Assembly: GCF_001949145.1 (NCBI RefSeq)
Contig: NW_019091585.1
Span: forward strand, 269,877-333,876
Direction: 5' to 3'
Length of the DNA: 64,000 nucleotides
Origin: Acanthaster planci
Lineage: Eukaryota > Echinodermata > Asteroidea > Valvatida > Acanthasteridae
In this document: in pieces, positions 35,701 through 46,236 of the stretch
Layout of the letters: every line of letters begins with the position of its first letter
How positions within the stretch are numbered: position 1 is the first letter of the stretch
Notes under the pieces: model-generated
What the model was told of the DNA's origin: nothing
Seen by the model: only the letters and a program-made list of their open reading frames with translations
Databases searched by the model: none
Made by a program: the position numbers and the translations under genes

Positions 35701-38700
35701 ATGATCCGTTGACCCTCACAAGATTAGTCTTGTAATCCAGGTTTCCAGAAATATATCGGTCCTACATTTCATCAACTCTGCAACACTTCGGAAGCGGATC
35801 TCTAGCCTAGGCACAGCGGTCATAAGTTTGCCCACTGTATTACATCATACGATAATATATTTAATTAGTATCAAAGTTAGAGCGTGGCTATTTCGCTGCA
35901 CAGGCCTCACTTATACGTAGCGGTGTGTAGTCGGATCAGGTATTGGCTGCTGATGAGGTTGTGCCTTCAAGCACGTCCAGGGTTAGTTCCTCTGCTGTGA
36001 CCTTTTCCAATTCTACTTGTAACTCCAACCCATCCTCTTCTCCTACAACCTTAAACTCCTCCTGTTAAATGAGTGTCTTCTCTCGCAACTACTTTGCTTC
36101 TCACAATCAACTGGCCTTCACAGTGGCGGTTTTGACACTGGCACTGCTGAGAGTGTTGGTATTTAAAGACTCGATCTTAGAACACTAATCGCCTTCTAAG
36201 TCTTTGATTTGTTGCTATACACTTGCACAAAAAGCTCAATCAATTTTCAATCGAAACAAAACAAGTATGCCCACTGGCATAAGCATATAGGTAAGGTATG
36301 ATGGCAAATAAAAGGCAATGTATAGTGAGTAATTATAACACAGCAAAGAAATGAGGACGAATCCAAATAGAAAATGCAAATAATGCAAATAACAAACCTA
36401 GCAAAAAACTGTAACCAAATAATTTCTTGTATTTGCCTTGTAACTAAAAGTAATTAACTCAGTTCCATGGTAATGTATAGCCAACTAGAGTTCGCTCAGT
36501 TCATTGATCGCAGTTGTGCTGTTCGGCGGCCCTTATGTTCATCTGGGAAGAATACCTTGAGCTTGAGATCCATTTCACTTGCGCTGAAGAGCAGTCGCCA
36601 TTTACTGAATGACCAAAAGGAGATTCTGTCTTGGCTATTGCTGCAGCTGATCGTAACTGTCTGTGACAGCTCATCAAAACTGCCCCTTACTAAGGCCGGA
36701 GCACAGGCCTCTCTAATGCCCCGGGTAACACGCAGGCTAGGAAGGGGCACTCCAATTACTGGCCATAAGTTGACAGCAACTTCGGGTCAAGTTAGGGGTC
36801 TACAACTGGCGTTGAGATATCAATAATTTGGTAATTAGAACTTCAAACCAATTTCAGATAGCAAGTGTGGGATACTTGACGGTGTCCAAATCATATTTTG
36901 TTCAAAGTCAGTAACACTAGTATTTAACTGCGAGGACTGCCTCTAAGGTAAATGAATGTTTGTCAGAAACTTCACGTGACTGCTGTAATGACTTTGTTAA
37001 ATCTGTAACATTGAATATAAATAATACTATACGAACATTACGATAAATGCGCATTACAATAATATGTTCATTTATAAATATGCATGTTCAAAATGTAAAG
37101 TCAACTAATTAACGACGTTTTAATTAACTCTTCAATTAATTATCGGGGTTTGTACCATCACTTCTAACAGTTCATCAAAAGACATTACGATTATCTCCAA
37201 AACATGACTTGTAGTACAAACAATGACAAACTGAAGCAAACGGAGCAAGGTTTAAATGCTGCGCTCACACGTGAAGGGCGACTTGGCGACTTTGGTTATG
37301 CCCGTGTGACGTCATTTTGCTACGGCAAAACGGGAATGGAATGCTGATGTTAATTCATCAACAGTTCACTATGACAGAAAATAAGCAGACAATTATTTTT
37401 TGCCATTTGGCAAACTACATTTTCCAAGATAAAACCTCGAGGCTACAGGGAGTCAATCCGGTATTTTAAAAAGGCCGGGTGGTTCGAGAACAAATCACGC
37501 ATGTAAGTAGATTTAGGGCTATGCTGAAAGGGCAGACTTTGCAGGGGTAAATTGCTGCTTCCAAATGACTTATCCCAGTTGACGCATCCTATGCACGGGC
37601 CTTTAAAATGCCAAATTGCATGGTTCATTAGGAGTCACACGGTGTGGTTTTGCTCTTTCGTTAATAACAGAAAACAAATAGAAAATTTAACCTCAGAAAT
37701 CTCAAATCCACCGGCTGAGCCTTTCAGTTTAACAGGAATATCATGGCTAGGGATGGGCCGCGTTAACTATGCAGATCTGCGCTCGACTTTCACTGACATT
37801 TCGTAGGTTACGCACACACAAAAATGATTACTGATTGGCCTTGTCAAGTTGGGACCTCTCTATAATATTTATGGCGCGTCCTTTTCGCCTTTTATCCACT
37901 TTATACATGAATTGTTTCAATATCAACGCTTTAGTTAGTTTTCTGCTGTTCAGGTTCATATTTTGTGCATATTACTATAAAACATACATCAACAATCCGG
38001 TTTTCCGGCTTCAAGAGGCTTCTTGAACTCAAACAGTGTTTGCCTGTGGACCAAACTACATTAAATACACCCATAGGCCTACCTGTTTTACATACAAAGT
38101 GTGGACATTCATTTTTTCTTCTGTGGTTAAGGAAACTTGATGAAAATGTTCCTTTTTCTCCGACTAGGATAGCTCCTTCCAAATGGATTTTTGATAAGGA
38201 TTTCATGGACTTTTCATTTTGCCATTAATAGCCTCGACCCCAGAATGCCTCTGAAACTGTTTTTCAGAGAAGGAAAAAAATTGTGTGGACGTGTGCGAGT
38301 CCACACTACGCCACTGCACCAAACTGTGGTCTATTGCAAGCGTGCGATGCTGAATGTGCTGTGCGCTATTTACGAGTACACTGTGAATGTCAGCGTTCTA
38401 GCGATGACGTCATCCAATGAGCCTGTGAGCGTGAACCGCCAAAAGGGGATTTTTTTGTGGGCAGGGAAACGTAGGATCTTTTCATTCATTTTTTGGGTCA
38501 CAGTCAATGAGGTAACATTAAATTTACAATTTTTTGAAATGGTAACGTATTTATTGTTATTTTGAAATATTTCACTTGAACTAAATGCTTTTCAATTTCT
38601 GATAACCCTTTAACTGCTGGATTGCGGTTGCTGTCTCCCGCAGCGTTTATTGAATGTCTGCAGATTTTTCAAAAATTTTAGCAAGAAATTTACGCATAAA

Positions 38701-41700
38701 GACGTGTGAGAAATGGTGCAAAAGAAAAGGGCAGGCTGTGTGAATTTTGTCTCTAGTGCTGCACGTAGCTGTCTAAAAATTAATCTATTTGGATCGCCTC
38801 AACTCGCTCTTCAATGAGTATATTTAAATCGAACCCAAATCGAACCCGTGGCTCCCCAAAGCTAGCCCCAATTTATATATCAAAGAATACGAAAACTGTT
38901 AACAGTCAAAATATACAGTAAAGTGCAGAATATACTTAAATCAAACATGACACTTAAAGTGGTGTCAACACTTCAAAAGGCTAGCCAGAAGGCCTACGCA
39001 GGTGACACTAGTTGGTCACTAGGTACCAAGAATTATGAAATATCAAACGCTTCTTGGATTACGGTTTCCTGCTGCTGGCTTTTATGAGGACGACAAGCTT
39101 CCAAATAGGGTGTTCAAGACGTCTAGGCTTATAAGTCTTCTTGCCTTTGCCATCCGAGGTAGAGTCAATTATGGCGATCTTTGCTCTTTGAACGATGATG
39201 TCTGAGTTCGGAAAGACTCCTAACACTCGGCCAAGCTGCCACTGGTTGTGTGGCCGGTTATCATCTGCGATTATGATGGCGTCTCAAACTTTCACTTCCA
39301 GTTTCTCCTTGGCCCACCTCTGTCGCACTTTAAAAGTATGTACATACTCTTTACATCGAGTCTCAATGCCATTCACCATACGCTGCACCCGTCTCCAACG
39401 TTTCTTAAGCACACATATAGACAGGCTGAAATGTCCCAGGTGGTGGTGGGAGGATGACGTTGGACTTCAAGATAAGTAGATAGTTAGGGTGAGTGATTCT
39501 GACGATTAAGGACAACTCCGGTTGTCCAATGACAGGGATCCACTGTTGATGATTCCTGCGTCGTCAAGTTGCGTCCCTTGTTGTTAAACAAGGGCCTTGA
39601 GCGTTCCTCTTATGGCCCTTATTTGTCTCTCCCAAACACCTGCATGGCTTGCTGATTGGGCGTTCATCTTTACTTTAGGGTTGTCACATCCCTTTTCTTC
39701 AAGAAAGTGTTGCACCTTTGGTCAATCTCTTCCAAAGCTCTCTTCAATTCTGAGTCTGTGCTGACAAAGCTGGTACCTTGGTCTGAACTCATTAGTCTCA
39801 ATGGCTCGCGCACTGCTGTGAAGCGACGTGGGGAGTTGATGAAAGAGTCAGTGGTGACGGAGTTGGCCACTTCGATATGGATAGCCCTTGATATCATACA
39901 AGTAAAGACCCCGTACCGTTTCACTTTCTTTCTACCTGTCTTTATCGTCCATGGACCAAAGTAACCCACATTGCAATAGGTGAACCGTGCAGCCGGTCCA
40001 AGTCTAACTTAATGAGTTTGGCCATTTTCTGTTCTCTGGGATTGCTGTACAATCTGCGACACTCATGACGCGTCGACAAATGGGATAGGTCAAAATGTAC
40101 CTGTCCTTTCTCAAAAGATTCTAAAAAGCAATTACAAGTACAATTACAATTACAACCCAGTAAACCATATTTGGAGTGGCCGTATCCACGGCCACTCCAA
40201 ATATCTGGAAAGAATAAATCTCTGTCTTCTGGCTCCATCATCTCACTTGTGCTGGAAGAAGCATCTTCCTGCTGCTGCACTCTGCAAATAGCATTAAGTT
40301 TGGTCTAGGTTACCTGGATGTCTCGCATGGAACATAGCTTTTTCAGCTGAGCCTCCTTCATTTTTAGCTCTGCCTTTTTTGCACTATCGGCATCGGCGAA
40401 CTGAAGCAGGGCATTTAAAGCGGCTGCTTCTGCTGCAAGTGCAGTCTTGTGGAGATTATGGAGGATTCTACATAACATGTTCGACGTCATGTTTGGTTTG
40501 AACTGATATTTCGGATCTGTTATCAGACTAGCGAAGGTGCATTTTTGACCGATTTTATGAATGTGGGATGCCAGGTGCTTCTTTCTTCTGGAGCATGGAA
40601 TAGTGGATGTCAGATGGGGGTTGCTGGAGTGCGGAGAGGATGATTCAGATTGGATGCTGGGGACTGAGGTGGAAACCAATGTCTTTAAAAACTGTGCCAT
40701 GCCTTTCGATCTCTTTTCCCCGATCCTTGCGATCAAGTGTTCGTCACTGGAACTATGACCTTGGAAGAGCCCTAGCTGATAAGGGGCATGTTGCAGAAGT
40801 ATGCTTTAGTATGGCAGTCTCCTTAGCAGCCATGGGTTCGTTTGGGCAGCTCCAGGTGGCAGGGGTTGTTGGCTTCTCAGGTCAGAGTGTTATTTATCTT
40901 CTTGATATAGTCGAATAATCCTTGTCGGCTTTATGAAAGGTTTTGAAGGCGGAATCTACGATGCTAGGTGCTTGTTTCTTCTGTGGCGCAACTAACAGGC
41001 CTCCTCCATACTTGCATCTTCTCTTCTGCCTCTGGTTTCAAAACAAGATCTTAAGCCAAGAGAATTTCATGAAAGAATTTGAAACGTTAAATTAACCAAA
41101 GATACCAAGCCCAGTCTCCACTCTGTAACACTACGAGGACAATACCTTTGTCATTAGGCCCAAAAGAAAAGACGTCCTCCAGAAGTTTCTGCAGTACCTC
41201 GACCAGCAACATCGCACTATCAGACTCTCACTGTTTTGAGCCGTTAAAGCCAGGGTTAGAGAGGGAAGCAGAAAATTGCCTCTGTGAAAAGTGAATCTTA
41301 GTTCTAACGTCTGCACATTGGCTGCTAGATTCGGGGGAAAACCTTGAGGATTTAGTCCATCGAAAGCATGCCTTTGGCCCTATAGAAGGGTGGTACACCT
41401 CATCTTAGGAACAGTGATTGAAATTCTAGCCAGCTGATGTCCCTCTGAAGGCTCCTCCTGCCATCATGGCTGTTATCCCTGATTGGGCTAAAATTACTAA
41501 GGTGCCAACATCTGGCATGCAATTATATTAACATTCTTTTCCTTTTTCTCCCTTTTCTTCTCAGCCTCGTTAGTTGGTATATCCGCCGGTGCTTCAAGGC
41601 CAATGTTTGTTCTTCTCATGACAAAGACTGTTGACACGAAAAATCAAGGTATGTATACAATTCATATCACCACAATATAAGTGAGGCAATGTGTCTGAAA

Positions 41701-44700
41701 ATAAAATGGTGGCGCACCAAGCAGGTTTTACTGTTGAACCCCGAAAAGCACATGGTAAATATTTTTTTTACGAATGCGCAATTCACAAAAGTGTGCCACT
41801 AAGCGTTTGCAACGCGTCGGCCAATCACAACGCGCGAAATCTGTCGACGATTTCAAAACGTGCATTTGGTCGACACATTTTGCGCATTGATTGGTCAACG
41901 CTTTGCAAACTCTTTGGTGGCGCGCTATTGTGAAACAGCCGTATTAACACCAGGTAAGAACGGAGTACTGAATCGTTCTTACGAATTACCATAATCATAA
42001 TCGCATGAACGAAAAACTAAAGGCACCTTTCCATATGTACATTTTTGGCTACGTTGCGTACACAATGCGTTCATATGTTTCACTTTCACAGACTTAAAAA
42101 TCGACTCCATTATCGTAACACACGTGTGCGTTGTGTTCCGCCGTTAAAGTCGCCGGAAGCGATTTTGACGGATACGCAACGCTCGGCGTACGTGTTGACG
42201 CGCATATGGAAAGACGGCTTATTTCATACGAACGATTCGCTCAATCGGTACACTCACTTCGCGTGTGTGCTCCAATACGTCAAAAAGCCCATTCATTCAT
42301 GTACAAGACTAAAACGTTGTAGAGATTCAGCAATCCAGGAAGACAGAAAAGGCAAATGCGTGAAGCAGATTTGTGGAGCACTCATTCGAACAAGAACACG
42401 TGCTTAGAAAATATGCATGTACATGAATAGTACAGATCCTGGCCGTTGTTTATTGAGTTCCTTGTACATGTGCAACAAAAAAGATTGACTGTGGAATATA
42501 TCGCACTATTTTTAAGACCAAGCAGTCAGAATTGAGAATTCCAGTGTTATAATGAATATTGTGAGGGGCATCCCTGGGCCTACCCTAAGTTGATGGGATC
42601 AAATCTATCACCATTTGTGGCAGAGTCAATCTTCAGAACCTTGGGCTCTTCCGTAACGAGATACCTCTCAGAGCGACCTCAAGGCTAAAAATGCAGGTCC
42701 GTTGAAGGAAGCATCCCACCGATTGTGACTGAGTGTGAATTAGTCTCTGTTTAAAGTTACACAATAGCCCTACAAAGAAAACAATCCTTGACAAAAGACG
42801 TGTCGGTAAATACAATTTATTCAACAGTTATCAACATATGCAATGTACAGTGATTGGGAGGGTTGTTGGTTACCTGGGTCCTTCACTCCAATTGGAGTGA
42901 GCGCTTAACTAACGGATCGCAGCAGCAACACGCAAATGCATCACCTTATGCACCACACGCACAACCAATACACTGCGCATCAGCTAAAGTCACACTGCGT
43001 CAATAATGAACCACTGTATAAGCAACGCAACACTGTGTTAATAATGCACAATGTCGTACGAGCTACACCATACTTTACATGCTTCGTTTTTTTGTTTTTG
43101 TTTATTGTGTGTATGTGAGTTTGTTTCTGCATTCATTCAGGGACCCTGAACAATAGACGACAATAAGGTCCCCGATTGACAGAGGGTCCCCGATTGACAA
43201 CTGTGTACAAAACATATGGGTGGTCTTCTAAAAAAGTTTAAGTACAAACAAAAGAGGAACAATAGGGGGTCCCCAGTTGCAGGCAAATACACACTTGTGT
43301 GTGTGTGTTTTTGAGGGGGGAGTGGTACCGCATATAGGCGCGCCTTGAGGCGCGCAAGTATAGGCCTATGCACGTTTTACGCCAAGAACGCTGAGTAAAC
43401 GTAACTAATTTATTCCGGCATGTATGGATACAGTCCACTAATTCAAGCCCCATTAAAAACAGCACTGTTCAGGCCTAATAACATGCATAACAACTTCCCT
43501 GACGTAGCGTAGTGCAGTAACATTGTTATTTGTTGAATAGCGTCCTCGCTTGTTTACCTTTGGATAAGGGAGAGCACCTTGCACGGGCACGTCGGGCGCA
43601 ATGAAAAAAGAGAACTCAGAAGGAGTCGTAGACATTCTGTATCATGAAATCTCATATCCCTGACTCCACAAGTGTCGGTAATTATATTATGAAGAGTTAT
43701 TCTACATTTGGGTCTTGTGGGGGTTAGGGGACATAGGTAGCATTATTTCAGGGGGTGTAAAGAACGTAGGTTTGGATTGCATGCACGTGTGTTTACTTGC
43801 GTTATGTGCGTTGTATATGTACTTCATGCAAGGCACCATTGTGCATTGTGCTTAAGGCGATTTCTTTTTCCTTTCATATAGTGAACCTCAGTTACTCGCT
43901 CATTCACAATGATGGTATAAGGCGCGAGATCGCTAGATGTCATCATTTGAAGTTTGTTGAATAAACAAATGGTGGATGAACAACTGCAGAAGTCTGCATG
44001 GTGTATGATTTGAGCGTTCACACGTGGAGAAATTTATATGTGACAGTTACACCTGAGATTTCAGAAATACCGTGAAATTATAGTCTGGTCCCTAATCTTT
44101 CAATTTCTTTTCATTTTTTTGTGGATTAACCATTTACATTTTTAATTAATCCCACAAAGCAATATCACCCCAAAAAAGTGATTTTTCGGAAGTATGATTG
44201 CAGCCATTTTTAAGTGGCAACCCTAAATTTTCTCGGGCACTTAGAACCATTTTTTAACCGTAGTTTTAGCCATTCTGCTCTCATATGAAAGCTCAAAGAC
44301 CCAGGGGGTTCATCCTGGCAACAATTTACACAATCTCACCGTTTTGGGGGCCAAACAATCTCCTTTTTCAAAAGATACTGTGGGAGGCACTTTTAATGCT
44401 AATGAGCTGGCCAGAAATTCTCACTTGAATTAGTGGTCTGCACCCGTATGGTCTTTGCGTACACGCAGACCGCGTGTGAGAACCAGCTTGTAACGACCTG
44501 TCTTTCTTTCGCCGATGGGGGGTGCACTTCAGCTGAGGGCGGATAGGATTTGGTGGTCTATGCGTTTATATGCCTGTGGACGCAATCTCTCAGTAAGCGG
44601 CGAGCACGTTCCTTCGCTGTCGCGCAAGGCATGGTGGGAACCAACAGATCGTACAAGATCGTACCCGTGGGAACGAGGATGATACATGCGTGGATGTGAA

Positions 44701-46062
44701 CAGCAAATACGGTACATTCACCCACAATGCTTCGACCGCGTAGGAGTGCACTCAAAACGGTCTCTTTTTCGCTTTAAGTGCAGCTTTGTTGGGACGTCGA
44801 GGTGCAATAGTACCATGCGATTTTAGCAGTGTTGGCAGTGCAAACTTCACTTCCCGTTTAAAATAAATCATAAGTGTCGATCTGCAGAGTCGAAAGCTTA
44901 CACATATACTTGTTTAATTTGTTCTCTGCAGGGGCACTGTTTGCCATGTCCTCGCTGCTCTCAGCCGTCTCTGTAGCACTTTCCATTATCATCCAGAAGG
45001 TTGCGTACTCATTTGCAGTTACTGAAGGACATGTCGTTGTTCTCTTTCTTGTAATGGCCTTGATGTGCGGACTGATACTCGTCCCTGTCATGTGAGTCCC
45101 CTAGCTCTTTTCAACGCAAATATGCCAGTTTGGTACACCAGTAAAACCGGTTCTGGATGTCAAATACCTGTATCCAGCAAATATTACCCGAACTGCAGTT
45201 TGATGTGAAGGCTGTGATCTGAAAGTGACTTTTCCAGAGAAAGCGACTTTAAAAACGTCTATATAGAAAGTGGTTATTTGTATTTAACAAATAAAAGTAC
45301 GTTGTCATTGTACACTGTCACGGTGCTCCGCATTCAATGATAAAGCTCGACGTGTTGCCATGTATCCCAAGAAACTGATTTCTTGATTTCTACGCCAGTG
45401 TATATTTATACCAAAGGCCCATTTTTGGAGGGTTGTTCTGACCTGCCCTTGACCCCCCACGACCCCTTCGTCAAGGCATATACGTTTAGCTTGTTCTTTT
45501 GTCGTTTCCAAGATCTAAACTTAAAGTTTTACTTTACCAGCTCAGCTGTACCAAATAAGGAGTATCTTGCAACTATGTAATGAATCCTCCGCGTGTTTAC
45601 ATGTAAGCAGTATTGATCAATATTGGTGAATACATCGTGAAACTAGTACAAAATAATTTTATTTCATTAGGGGATGTCTCTTATGGCATTCCAAACACCT
45701 TCCAATTCCCAGCAACTATAACGTTCAAGCATTCTTCGCACATACACACATTTACTCTGTACTCATCCGCGTTTCTTTATACATCTAGCATTATAAACAA
45801 CCCTGACTTAATATGTTATCCCCCTCCCCGCTTTCGAGATCAGATGACCGGTAAGGTTCAGCGGTTTTGATCATCCCTAACCGCGGTCGTGGATTTAGGC
45901 CACTGGGAATGAGTCATAGGTTCACAGAGCAAATTCACAGTTGCAAACAAATCATTGGTTTTTCTTTCTTGTCCACCTATTCACAGATTCTTGCACGTGC
46001 TGGAGCTTAAAAGCGACATTGACGACCCAGATCCAATAAGTATGAATAGTATAGACAATTAA
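25830..46062 (+). CDS. SLC46-family proton-coupled solute transporter (five exons)
   Basis: Exons 25830-26796, 29275-29412, 41565-41648, 44932-45091 and 45987-46062 join in phase at every border (1, 1, 1, 2) with GT/AG sites, giving 474 codons and a TAA. The protein is a major-facilitator carrier close to SLC46 (SLC46A1 is the proton-coupled folate transporter; A3 is lysosomal; A2 is thymic). Visible are a first membrane helix at residues 24-45, a luminal loop with N-glycosylation sequons NFT and NVT (about 59-75), the cytoplasmic motif SDFTGRRPI after helix 2, further helices, and the central loop before LYGLGEPFCWS. Length agrees with the 450-470 of the family. The ATG has A at -3 and G at +4, with an in-frame TAG two codons upstream. 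Substrate and paralogue cannot be told from sequence. Confidence 0.92.
26874..29274. other. intron 1 of the SLC46-like gene
   Basis: Contains the unassigned minus-strand ORF at 27991-28626. Otherwise it is AT-rich sequence. Part of 28980-29150 resembles 51880-52080 loosely (cacctttgtgtttcagttaacc versus catctttgggtttcaattaacc). Confidence 0.5.
27991..28626 (-). CDS. unassigned 211-codon ORF in an intron
   Basis: A continuous minus-strand ORF in AT-rich sequence, antisense to the SLC46-like gene and inside its first intron. The product is basic and proline-containing, rich in K, R, P and H, with no transmembrane segment or domain I recognise. It begins MLSFDFPFFKTLASSLRKA and ends close to a stop with no obvious poly(A) site. 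It may be a decayed mobile-element ORF or a single-exon gene. Its length is the only support. Confidence 0.3.
   Translation of the reverse strand: MLSFDFPFFKTLASSLRKAKKAQKKLSEFVHPKKHIVPAPRKFVSWSALFCGLESLIQTTPFCGKENVEPPNPPDITAFKMNKRGNINHHKERITYTSGAIAGRESPEETRLGTFKWRRFKAKLRETIPETKVMAQTVHTRGKREGPNTGILRSWVSSLEKLLIFLRNDYPIFRKESPKEDIMYRILNAGAFYPKLQHIPRGNQPHFPIRH
29275..29412 (+). CDS. SLC46-like exon 2
   Basis: 138 bp, acceptor TTTTTGCAG and donor GTAAGT, entering and leaving in phase 1. It encodes two hydrophobic helices around LVGLSSYWVIYISLV and GIGLFLLTAV, as expected for the C-terminal half of an MFS carrier. Confidence 0.9.
29413..31657. other. intron 2 of the SLC46-like gene, left part
   Basis: AT-rich sequence without recognisable elements or ORFs. 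Confidence 0.5.
31658..31727 (-). repeat. gypsy LTR end, left copy
   Basis: Direct repeat of 34655-34724, with about 6 differences in 70 bases. It begins tgtagcggtaaagcctctga on the plus strand, so the minus-strand LTR ends ...CTACA as expected. LTR sequence probably continues to about 31880. Confidence 0.8.
31880..32573 (-). pseudogene. gypsy reverse transcriptase, N-terminal half
   Basis: The first open part (32573-32154) holds the region before the first RT motif, with ARPIKERPQRHPPEE and SPWASNVVLVRKK, both typical of Ty3/gypsy. After a frameshift near 32210 the frame continues through recognisable RT blocks to the catalytic box at about 31935, which reads YLND where active enzymes have YLDD or YVDD. 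The sequence stops soon after, at the LTR. Confidence 0.8.
32612..33226 (-). pseudogene. gypsy aspartic protease region
   Basis: Open frame of 204 codons with the active-site motif LLVDTGATHTVL at residues 14-25 and a G-V-L-R-M-D segment later, as in retropepsins. It has no Met context of its own; it would be part of a polyprotein. It is separated from the RT frame by a break. Confidence 0.8.
33304..33620 (-). pseudogene. gypsy nucleocapsid zinc knuckle
   Basis: Contains CFRCKRKGHFAKSC (C-x2-C-x4-H-x4-C), the RNA-binding knuckle of gag. It follows the capsid frame after a one-base shift around 33600-33625, where both frames read through an acidic or Met/Lys-rich stretch. The shift could be a mutation or, less likely, a functional frameshift site. 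Confidence 0.82.
33552..34289 (-). pseudogene. gypsy gag capsid
   Basis: 245 codons. A charged N-terminal region is followed by the conserved capsid core with the W-R-N-Y-R-Q-H-F-E box, then AKVFLAGSLQGQA and LEKRFGPGELAE, as in Retrotrans_gag domains. It runs into the frameshift before the knuckle. Confidence 0.85.
34655..34724 (-). repeat. gypsy LTR end, right copy (truncated)
   Basis: Partner of 31658-31727. Beyond 34724 the sequence changes to BEL/Pao, marking either a truncation of the LTR or a recombination junction. Confidence 0.8.
34725..36200 (-). pseudogene. BEL/Pao retrotransposon remnant: gag C-terminus and protease
   Basis: The minus strand reads, from about 35500 down, a gag segment with CFKCFTTKCPFARLC, the BEL knuckle region in which the usual His is replaced by Cys, followed by C-D-V-P-G-C-T. 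Further on (34890-34740) comes MFVLLDRGSN, where BEL proteases have D-S-G or D-T-G. The two parts are separated by stops, and the second ends at the gypsy LTR. The part above 35500 is too decayed to read. Confidence 0.7.
36201..38087. other. intron 2, middle part
   Basis: No convincing coding sequence. The block 36470-36800 carries overlapping ORFs on both strands and could be a BEL LTR, but I found no second copy in the window. Confidence 0.35.
38088..38310. mobile_element. MITE family A, copy 2
   Basis: Related in inverse orientation to 2990-3276: left end ttacatacaaagtgtggac (38088-38106), right end gtccacactacg (38299-38310), and a shared interior with aatgcctctgaaact and tttttcagagaagga. 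More diverged at its right end. Confidence 0.65.
38880..39130. other. downstream flank of the BEL/Pao integrase remnant
   Basis: Continues the decayed C-terminal part of the integrase frame on the minus strand, then loses similarity. Nothing else recognised. Confidence 0.35.
39000..40080 (-). pseudogene. BEL/Pao integrase remnant
   Basis: Minus-strand segments in several frames give, in order, a QKMAKL lead-in (about 40020), YFGPWTIKTGRKKVKRYGVF, SRAIHIEVANSVTTDSF and SDQGTSFV (39960-39760), which are the core of BEL integrases. The C-terminal part follows, with RCKEYVHTFKVRQRWAKEK (about 39340) and NQWQLGRVLGVFPN (about 39220). Stops and frameshifts occur throughout. The catalytic-core order is correct, but the gene is dead. 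Confidence 0.82.
40167..40204. repeat. perfect 17-bp hairpin at a deletion junction
   Basis: Arms atatttggagtggccgt (40167-40183) and acggccactccaaatat (40188-40204) with a four-base loop. Just beside it is a short TTGTAATTG simple repeat (40128-40156). The pair lies exactly where BEL gag-type sequence gives way to integrase. Confidence 0.85.
40205..40736 (-). pseudogene. BEL/Pao gag N-terminal remnant
   Basis: The ORF 40736-40305 has the coiled-coil style AKKAELKMKEAQLKKL and ALAAEAAALNALLQFADA, typical of the N-terminal part of BEL gag. It stops at 40305, and a likely continuation rich in Q, E and S reads at 40280-40205. It is then joined directly to integrase, so the protease, reverse transcriptase and RNase H regions have been lost. 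Confidence 0.6.
41565..41648 (+). CDS. SLC46-like exon 3
   Basis: 84 bp after an excellent polypyrimidine tract (TTTTCTCCCTTTTCTTCTCAG) and before GTATGT. Phase 1 in and out. It encodes ASLVGISAGASRPMFVLLMT, with the S-R-P-M motif typical of SLC46. Confidence 0.92.
41782..41936. mobile_element. short MITE with ~57-bp imperfect inverted ends
   Basis: The left arm (41782-41840, ttcacaaaagtgtgccacta) is complementary to the right arm (41880-41936, ending gcgcgctattgtgaaac). Both carry a GTTTGCAA and a CCAATCA word in matching positions. About 155 bp, almost all of it arm. It lies in intron 3 of the SLC46-like gene. Confidence 0.7.
41937..44494. other. intron 3 of the SLC46-like gene
   Basis: No gene recognised. 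The 120-codon ORF at 42045-42407 has no recognisable similarity. The 31-base string around 44417-44450 (starting aaattctcacttgaattag) recurs at 63625. Confidence 0.4.
44495..44690 (+). repeat. dispersed repeat family D, copy 2
   Basis: Resembles 17815-18080: ctttcgccgatggggggtgc...gagggcggata near 44507-44547 and catggtgggaaccaac...cgtgggaacgagg near 44630-44680. A ggtggtctatgcgtttatat string here also recurs at 53545-53570. Confidence 0.45.
44932..45091 (+). CDS. SLC46-like exon 4
   Basis: 160 bp, acceptor TTCTCTGCAG, donor GTGAGT. It enters in phase 1 and leaves in phase 2. It starts G-A-L-F-A, the usual continuation after the S-R-P-M helix, and supplies the last two membrane helices. Confidence 0.92.
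45987..46062 (+). CDS. SLC46-like exon 5 (stop)
   Basis: 76 bp, acceptor CTATTCACAG, 25 codons ending in TAA. It encodes the short acidic cytoplasmic tail. A poly(A) signal follows at 46231. Confidence 0.88.
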
Positions 46063-46230
46063 GTTCCTTGTCGGTAAAAAAGTAAAGTTTGAGGCTTTTT
46101 GCAGGCCTTTGAGCTATATCATGCTCTCTCAATGAAGAAATTACCTGTATATTATTTTACTTGTACTTATTAAAGTAAAAATTAAATTCAATACATTCTA
46201 TGTTATCGTTTACTTGATGTAAAACATGGA

Positions 46231-46236
46231 AATAAA
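46231..46236 (+). promoter_or_regulatory. candidate poly(A) signal AATAAA of the SLC46-like gene
   Basis: Canonical hexamer 169 bases after the stop codon, in AT-rich sequence. It would give a short 3' UTR. Confidence 0.5.

Noticed and set aside
38845-38880. tRNA B-box-like GGGTTCGATTT on the minus strand, present twice
   Set aside because: No matching A box or cloverleaf could be drawn around it.
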